Source of the DNA: Tangfeifania diversioriginum
GTDB lineage: Bacteria > Bacteroidota > Bacteroidia > Bacteroidales > Prolixibacteraceae
Direction of reading: 5' to 3'
Length of the DNA stretch: 37,515 nt
NCBI GenBank assembly: GCA_945873105.1
Contig: CAMCBW010000051.1
Coordinates: 1 to 37,515 of the forward strand
This document shows positions 32,435-37,515 of the stretch, piece after piece; positions within the stretch are counted from its first letter, which is position 1; each line of letters starts with the position of its first letter. The notes under the pieces were generated by a model. That model made no database searches. It was not told where the DNA came from and saw nothing but the letters and a program-made list of their open reading frames with translations. Position numbers and translations under genes: made by a program.

Positions 32435-34462
32435 ATGCAATTCAAAATTACCGCAGACTTCATTCCTACTGGAGACCAACCTCAGGCCATTGAACAGCTG
32501 AGTGCTGGCATTTTGTCCGGTGTGCCCTACCAGACCCTTTTGGGGGTTACAGGATCCGGCAAGACCTTTACGGTGGCCAATGTGATAGAGAGCGTTCAGA
32601 AGCCAACGCTCATCCTGAGTCACAACAAGACCCTGGCCGCCCAGTTGTATGGGGAGATGAAGCAATTTTTCCCTGAGAATGCGGTACAGTATTTTGTCTC
32701 CTACTACGATTACTACCAGCCCGAAGCCTATTTGCCAACGACGGATACCTTCATAGAGAAGGATCTTGCCATCAACAAGGAGATAGAGAAGTTAAGGTTG
32801 GCTGCCACCTCTTCCCTTTTGTCCGGAAGAAGGGACATTGTGGTGGTCTCTTCTGTCTCCTGTATTTACGGTATTGGCAATCCGGAGGACTTTCATGCCA
32901 ACGTTACCCATATCAAGGTGGGAGAGCAGTTGGGCAGGAATGTAATGCTCCGCAAGCTGGTGGATGCCATGTATGCAAGGACCGATGCTGATTTTCAGCG
33001 GGGAAATTTCAGGGTGAAGGGAGATACTGTCGATATTTTTCCGGCCTACGCGGATGATGCAGTTCGGATACAATTCTTCGGCGATGAGATAGAGGAGATT
33101 TCTACCTTCAATCCTGAAAGTGGAGCTTTTCTGCAGCTTCATGACCACTATTCGATCTATCCTGCCAATATTTTTGTTACCACGAAGGAACGTACCAAGG
33201 CCGCCATCAGTCAGATCCAGGATGACCTGGTCCGTCAGATAGACTTCTTCAAGAATTCCGGAAAGTTTTCTGAGGCAAAAAGGATCGAAGACCGCGTAAA
33301 CTATGATCTGGAGATGATCCGTGAGCTCGGATATTGTCCTGGTATAGAGAATTATTCCCGATATTTTGATGGCAGAACAGCCGGTTCTAGACCTTTCTGT
33401 CTGCTCGATTTTTTTCCGGATGATTTTCTGATGATCATCGATGAGAGCCACGTTACCATGCCACAGATCAGGGCGATGTACGGGGGCGACCGTTCGAGGA
33501 AGACTACCCTGGTGGATTATGGGTTCAGGTTGCCAGCGGCCATTGACAACCGGCCTTTGAAATTCGATGAGTTTGAGGATATTGCCCGGCAAATAATTTT
33601 TGTAAGCGCCACGCCGGCCGATTATGAGTTGCAAAAGAGTGAGGGAGTCATCGTTGAGCAGATCATCCGGCCAACCGGTTTGCTGGATCCAATCATCGAA
33701 GTGAGACCGGCGCACAACCAGATTGACGATTTGATTCACGAAATCCATCTTCGGATCGAAAAGAACGAGCGTATTTTGGTAACAACACTTACCAAGCGGA
33801 TGGCCGAAGAGCTCTCCAAATATTTTGACCGGATCAACATCAAGTGCCGCTACATCCACTCGGATGTGGATACCATGGAGCGGGTGGAGATCATGGAAGA
33901 GCTCCGAAAGGGCGGATTCGATGTACTGGTGGGGATCAACCTCTTGCGGGAAGGGCTCGATCTTCCCGAAGTTTCGCTGGTAGCCATACTGGATGCTGAC
34001 AAGGAGGGATTCCTCCGTTCTGAACGATCCCTCACCCAGACTGCCGGGCGAGCTGCCCGGAATCTGAATGGGAGGGTGCTGATGTATGCAGACAAGATCA
34101 CGGATTCCATGCAGCGCACCATCGATTCTTCCAACTACCGACGAAACAAACAGCATGCATACAACCTGGCCAATGGAATCACACCTACGGCCATCATCAA
34201 ACCAACCAGGGAGATCATCGGATTGGAGTACCGACCTGCCAAGGGTGGCATAGCCAAGGCTTACATTCCACCTGAAACTGTTGATTATGCTGCCGATCCG
34301 GTTCTTGCCTACCTGAAACCAGAAGCCCTCGAGCAAGCCATTCTGAAGACTAAGAAAGAGATGGAAAAGGCGGCCAAAGAGTTGGATTTTATTGAGGCTG
34401 CCCGATTAAGGGATGAGATGTTTGCGATGCAGAAACTTTTAAAGGAGCGTAAGAATGGATAA
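32435..34462 (+). CDS. uvrB: Excinuclease ABC subunit B
   Basis: UvrB is the damage-verifying helicase of nucleotide excision repair. It is loaded by UvrA and incised with UvrC. The 675-residue protein has Walker A GVTGSGKTFT with K43, the damage-probing beta-hairpin (YYDYYQPEAYLP), Walker B IIDESHVTMPQ, and helicase motifs VSATPADYEL, GINLLREGLDLPEV and QTAGRAARN. The C-terminal UVR domain (about 635-672, AAKELDFIEAARLRDEMF) contacts UvrC. Its stop codon lies inside the next gene (8-bp overlap with the HD-domain gene), implying coupled translation. Confidence 0.98.
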   Translation: MQFKITADFIPTGDQPQAIEQLSAGILSGVPYQTLLGVTGSGKTFTVANVIESVQKPTLILSHNKTLAAQLYGEMKQFFPENAVQYFVSYYDYYQPEAYLPTTDTFIEKDLAINKEIEKLRLAATSSLLSGRRDIVVVSSVSCIYGIGNPEDFHANVTHIKVGEQLGRNVMLRKLVDAMYARTDADFQRGNFRVKGDTVDIFPAYADDAVRIQFFGDEIEEISTFNPESGAFLQLHDHYSIYPANIFVTTKERTKAAISQIQDDLVRQIDFFKNSGKFSEAKRIEDRVNYDLEMIRELGYCPGIENYSRYFDGRTAGSRPFCLLDFFPDDFLMIIDESHVTMPQIRAMYGGDRSRKTTLVDYGFRLPAAIDNRPLKFDEFEDIARQIIFVSATPADYELQKSEGVIVEQIIRPTGLLDPIIEVRPAHNQIDDLIHEIHLRIEKNERILVTTLTKRMAEELSKYFDRINIKCRYIHSDVDTMERVEIMEELRKGGFDVLVGINLLREGLDLPEVSLVAILDADKEGFLRSERSLTQTAGRAARNLNGRVLMYADKITDSMQRTIDSSNYRRNKQHAYNLANGITPTAIIKPTREIIGLEYRPAKGGIAKAYIPPETVDYAADPVLAYLKPEALEQAILKTKKEMEKAAKELDFIEAARLRDEMFAMQKLLKERKNG

Positions 34463-34973
34463 GTTGGTAGCATTGGCCTTGCGGGAGATGATCCGGCACA
34501 ACAGGGGTGACCAAAAAAGAGTGGAGCATTCGGTGAAAGTCTTTGGTTATGCCCAAATACTGGGAAGGCTTGAAGGTCTAAGCATTGATAACCAGTATGT
34601 ACTGGAGCTTACAGCAGCTCTTCACGACATCGGAATACATGTTGCAGAACTGAAATTTGGTTATTGCAATGGTCAGCTTCAGGAACTGGAAGGTCCACCG
34701 GTTGCCCGGGAAATATTGGAAGCAATCGGGGTGAGTGCGGAAGTTGTTGACCGGGTTTGCTTTATTGTAGGCAAACACCATACCTTCTCTGCCATTGATG
34801 GAATTGATTTTCAATTGCTGGTGGAGGCGGATTTTCTGGTGAATTCCGTGGAGGAGGCGGTATCTCCGGAAGGGGTCAGGAGGTTTGTGGAGGCAAACTT
34901 CAAGACAGAAAGCGGGCGGATGTTGATCTTGGACTTATTCCCATTGAACTTTCCCAGCAGGTTTCTTTTTTAA
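34455..34973 (+). CDS. HD-domain phosphohydrolase
   Basis: This 172-residue HD-superfamily protein has metal-ligand candidates H25 (VEHSVKVFGYA), the H57-D58 pair in ALHDIGIH, further histidines in GKHHTF, and a C-terminal Asp in LVEADFLVN. The family hydrolyses phosphoester or nucleotide substrates; the particular substrate is unknown. It overlaps uvrB by 8 bp, so it is translated with it, which suggests a link to DNA repair or nucleotide salvage. About 270 nt of largely non-coding DNA follows. Confidence 0.85.
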   Translation: MDKLVALALREMIRHNRGDQKRVEHSVKVFGYAQILGRLEGLSIDNQYVLELTAALHDIGIHVAELKFGYCNGQLQELEGPPVAREILEAIGVSAEVVDRVCFIVGKHHTFSAIDGIDFQLLVEADFLVNSVEEAVSPEGVRRFVEANFKTESGRMLILDLFPLNFPSRFLF

Positions 34974-35042
34974 TTTTGGTTTATGTTAAATCTCGAAAGC
35001 TTTTAAACAATTTGGGGTCAAATCTGTTATTTTAACAATAAG

Positions 35043-35147
35043 TTATCCAGCTCCTTCCAATTGTTGTATTTTATTCATTGCAGTCCATGCTTCATTGAGT
35101 GAGACATCTGGTAACTTATTTTGTTCCGCCACAAGGTGATGCTTTAG
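35043..35147 (-). pseudogene. Possible C-terminal fragment of a transposase
   Basis: On the minus strand a startless 34-codon frame runs LKHHLVAEQNKLPDVSLNEAWTAMNKIQQLEGAG in two halves to a stop at 35045-35043. It is bounded upstream by TGA. Its composition looks coding-like and the pattern resembles the tail of DDE transposases, but I cannot name a family. The rest of the 34974-35242 gap shows nothing else I can support, apart from a weak TTG-N21-TAATTTTT promoter-like pair just before the kinase gene. Confidence 0.25.
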
Positions 35148-35242
35148 TCACGCAATCAAACAGTGAATGTGGAACATCTGTTCCGTATATCCAACTGGGG
35201 AGGTTGAGTGGTGAGTTAGTTGATTTTTAATTTTTGTATGCA

Positions 35243-37366
35243 ATGGGATCTGAAAAATCAAGACTATTCGGCAAACTAAAATTTGAATACAACATAGCAT
35301 TTTTATACCTGCTGTTGGGTTTCCTATGGATTGTCTTCTCCGATAAGGCTCTCGACTTTCTGGTGCCGGACGATACTCTGCTAACGAAATTCCAAACCTG
35401 GAAAGGCACGTTTTACGTCGTGGTGACCGCCTTGATACTATACTTCCTGGTAAGAAGACATATAAGCAAGCTCAACAAAGCCGAATTTCAGAGAATTGAA
35501 GGAGAGAATAAATACAAGGCGCTTTTCCTCGAAAATCTTTCTGTCATGATGATCATTGATCCCAAAGATGGCAGAATTGTGGATGCAAATCAGGCTGCTT
35601 GCGATTATCATGGCTGGAGCCATCTGGATTTGTGCAGGTTGAAAATCTTTGACATCAACCCAGGTCCAGTGGAAGAGATTGAGGAAATAATGAATGATAC
35701 CGGATTGAAGAACCAGAATCAGATGATCTCCCAGCACAGGTTGGCAAGTGGCGAACTCAGGGACGTGGAGGTGTTTTATGGGCCTATTACATTCGGAGAC
35801 ACAGTATTGCTTTATGTTATACTCCACGATATAACTGACAAGTTAAAGGCGGAAGAGCAGAACAGGCTATTGAACCTGGCAATTCAACAGAGTTCAACCA
35901 TCGTGCTCATTGCTGATTCCAACGCCAAGGTTGAATACATCAATCCTGCTTTTAGTGCCATAACCGGTTATGGTCAGGAGGAGGTGATTGGTCAGGCTTC
36001 ATGGACTTTCTACTCGGGCGAACATCCAGCTGAATTCAGGAAACAGGTCTTTGAAATGGTTAGGAGAGGGAAGAATTGGTCGGGAGAATTTCTTAATCGG
36101 AAGAAAAATGGCGGGTTGTACTGGGTAAATGCAAGTATCTCCCCACTGATGAATGAGGCTGGCCATATTACGCATTTGGTGGTGATTGCAGAAGATATAA
36201 CCACCAGGAGAAAAATGTTGGAGGAGTTGATTGAGGCCAAGGAGAAGGCGGAAGCCAGTGACAAGCTGAAGACTGCCTTTATGAACAATATTTCCCATGA
36301 AATCAGAACTCCATTGAATGCAATCCAGGGTTTTGCCCCTTTGATTATTGACCCGATGCTGAGCCTGAAAGAAAAACAGGAATTAATCAAGATACTAAAT
36401 TCCAGTAGCAATCGACTGATTCAGACCATCACAAATTATGTTGACATCGCACTGATTACCACCTCCAATATAAAGGTAGTCAAATATGATTTTCGTCTGG
36501 AGGGAGTGCAAAGAGAGGTGTATGAACAGTTTCAGCCCAGGTGTAACGAAAAGAAAATCAGCCTGATTTTCGATGTGCCGGAATATCTACGCAAGTCGGT
36601 CCTTCATTCTGATCAAGGGATGATCTTGAAAATATTATGGCACCTGATGGACAATGCCGTCAAATTTACCGATAAGGGTACCGTATCATTTGGCATTTCA
36701 TGTACGCTTGACAATTGTACATTTATTGTCAGTGATACCGGTGCAGGAATTTGTATAGCGTCGCTTTCAAAGATTTTTGATCATTTTGTCCAGGAGGATA
36801 ATTCAATTACAAGAGTCTATGAAGGGAGTGGCCTTGGACTCTCAATTGTCAATGGCCTGGTTAATTTGCTGGGAGGTAAAATTGATTTAGTCTCGGAGAA
36901 GGGAGTTGGCAGTACTTTTTCATTTACTGTCCCCATGACAGCACAATCACCCGGTCCAAAAGAAAATGAAGCACCAATGGCCGAAACAACAGAACTGGGA
37001 CGACCCCTGGTTCTGGTGGCCGAGGATGAAGATTCCAACTACCGGTTAATGGAAATCATCCTGAAAAAGCAGTTTGACCTTGTCAGGGCTGAAAATGGTT
37101 TGGAAGCAGTGAAAATTTGTCAATCCACGGCTGGACTTCACATGGTACTCATGGACATGAAGATGCCCGTGATGAATGGATACGAAGCGACGAGGTTAAT
37201 CCGGCAATTTAACAAGGATATCTACATTGTTGCCCAAACTGCCTATGGCCTAATTGGAGACAGGGAGAATGCCATTGAGGCAGGTTGCAATGAGTATATC
37301 CTAAAACCAATAGGCAAGCAAAGATTACTGGACCTGGTGACAAATAGGGGGGGAGCACAGCCATAA
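35243..37366 (+). CDS. Hybrid PAS sensor histidine kinase with receiver domain
   Basis: From the ATG at 35243 this is a 707-residue membrane-bound hybrid kinase. It has two N-terminal helices (about 17-33 and 54-71) around a short periplasmic loop. Two PAS domains follow (about 92-200 and 212-322; the second has AITGYGQEEVIGQ). HisKA carries phospho-acceptor H352 in NNISHEIRTPLNA. HATPase_c has N471 (LMDNAVKFTD), DTGAGI and GSGLGLSIV. A receiver domain (about 588-705) has D638 (LMDMKMPVMNG) and K688. The signal is unknown; two PAS domains suggest small-molecule or redox sensing. No response-regulator output gene is in the window. A terminator follows directly. Confidence 0.94.
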   Translation: MGSEKSRLFGKLKFEYNIAFLYLLLGFLWIVFSDKALDFLVPDDTLLTKFQTWKGTFYVVVTALILYFLVRRHISKLNKAEFQRIEGENKYKALFLENLSVMMIIDPKDGRIVDANQAACDYHGWSHLDLCRLKIFDINPGPVEEIEEIMNDTGLKNQNQMISQHRLASGELRDVEVFYGPITFGDTVLLYVILHDITDKLKAEEQNRLLNLAIQQSSTIVLIADSNAKVEYINPAFSAITGYGQEEVIGQASWTFYSGEHPAEFRKQVFEMVRRGKNWSGEFLNRKKNGGLYWVNASISPLMNEAGHITHLVVIAEDITTRRKMLEELIEAKEKAEASDKLKTAFMNNISHEIRTPLNAIQGFAPLIIDPMLSLKEKQELIKILNSSSNRLIQTITNYVDIALITTSNIKVVKYDFRLEGVQREVYEQFQPRCNEKKISLIFDVPEYLRKSVLHSDQGMILKILWHLMDNAVKFTDKGTVSFGISCTLDNCTFIVSDTGAGICIASLSKIFDHFVQEDNSITRVYEGSGLGLSIVNGLVNLLGGKIDLVSEKGVGSTFSFTVPMTAQSPGPKENEAPMAETTELGRPLVLVAEDEDSNYRLMEIILKKQFDLVRAENGLEAVKICQSTAGLHMVLMDMKMPVMNGYEATRLIRQFNKDIYIVAQTAYGLIGDRENAIEAGCNEYILKPIGKQRLLDLVTNRGGAQP

Positions 37367-37370
37367 AAAA

Positions 37371-37403
37371 AGAGGCTGTCTGAAAAGGCAGCCTCTCTTT
37401 TTT
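37371..37403 (+). terminator. Rho-independent terminator after the hybrid kinase
   Basis: The 10-bp stem AGAGGCTGTC with GGCAGCCTCT (one T-G wobble) and 6-nt loop TGAAAA is followed by CTTTTTT and preceded by a run of A. It starts 5 nt past the kinase stop and could work in both directions. Confidence 0.88.
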
Positions 37404-37482
37404 ATTGACAAGTAGCTGAAAATTGATATTAATTGAAAATCATTGACCACTCATGGCTATAATTGAGTATAGAGTCAAAGAT

Positions 37483-37514
37483 TTGGTTTTTAATGGTTGA
37501 TTTTGCTACTTTTA
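37483..37514 (+). promoter_or_regulatory. Candidate -33/-7 promoter at the window end
   Basis: TTG at 37483-37485, a 21-nt spacer and TACTTTTA at 37507-37514 fit the Bacteroidota consensus with one mismatch at the final position. It would serve a gene beyond the window. No gene is visible between 37404 and 37515. Confidence 0.4.
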
Positions 37515-37515
37515 A

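Noticed and set aside
32792-34336. 514-codon open frame on the minus strand
   Set aside because: It is entirely antisense to uvrB, shows no family motif, and the plus frame has every UvrB motif. It is a shadow of a low-stop reverse frame.

Overview
This window is chromosomal DNA from a member of the Bacteroidota, most likely a Bacteroidales/Marinilabiliales-type environmental bacterium. The evidence is indirect but consistent. It carries a T9SS-type gliding-motility C-terminal domain protein, a DUF4290-murA-grpE-dnaJ block, DUF1460, DUF493 and DUF7935-like proteins, a TonB-plug/carboxypeptidase-regulatory surface protein, Bacteroidota -33/-7 promoters (TTG-N19-TAnnTTTG), and starts with almost no Shine-Dalgarno sequences. 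I see no rRNA, tRNA, CRISPR array, prophage or intact insertion sequence.

Layout. Positions 1-195 are the end of a 59-bp tandem repeat array. Positions 273-10549 (minus strand) hold a complete histidine operon in the order leader peptide, hisG, hisD, hisC, hisB, purU, tlpA-like, hisH, hisA, hisF, hisIE, and a DUF1460 amidase-like gene. All ten his activities are present, with hisB (phosphatase/dehydratase) and hisIE as fusions. Ahead of hisG is an unannotated 15-residue leader peptide with three consecutive His codons, followed by a perfect 11-bp terminator hairpin and a competing antiterminator segment, so the operon should be controlled by His-codon attenuation.

Positions 11013-17312 (plus) carry a truncated Rrf2-like remnant, a GNAT acetyltransferase, a 1153-residue TonB-plug/MG2 surface protein without a barrel, a small PH-domain membrane protein, a hypothetical protein and a nitronate monooxygenase-family enzyme. 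Positions 17477-24796 (minus) carry a secreted hypothetical protein, dnaJ, grpE, murA (with Asp in place of the fosfomycin-target Cys), DUF4290 and a UvrD/PcrA helicase. Positions 25023-28286 (plus) carry a T9SS-sorted surface protein, a DUF493 protein and a secreted S37-type serine peptidase. Positions 28406-31508 (minus) carry a small membrane protein, a DUF7935-like protein and ovoA (ovothiol biosynthesis). Positions 31667-37366 (plus) carry a HAD phosphatase, uvrB overlapping an HD-domain gene, and a hybrid PAS sensor kinase.

The most unusual structure is in the gaps between genes. At eleven places an intergenic region holds an array of degenerate 7-10-bp units. In ten of them the array starts at, or within about 35 nt of, an upstream stop codon and is purine-rich on the coding strand; the eleventh lies in a divergent gap. 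In eight of them a reverse-complement array follows after a short core, usually just before the next gene, so the whole gap is a long imperfect palindrome. The repeat word differs between loci, but the layout is the same and some words recur at unlinked loci. I know of no described element with this layout, but I could not search for one.
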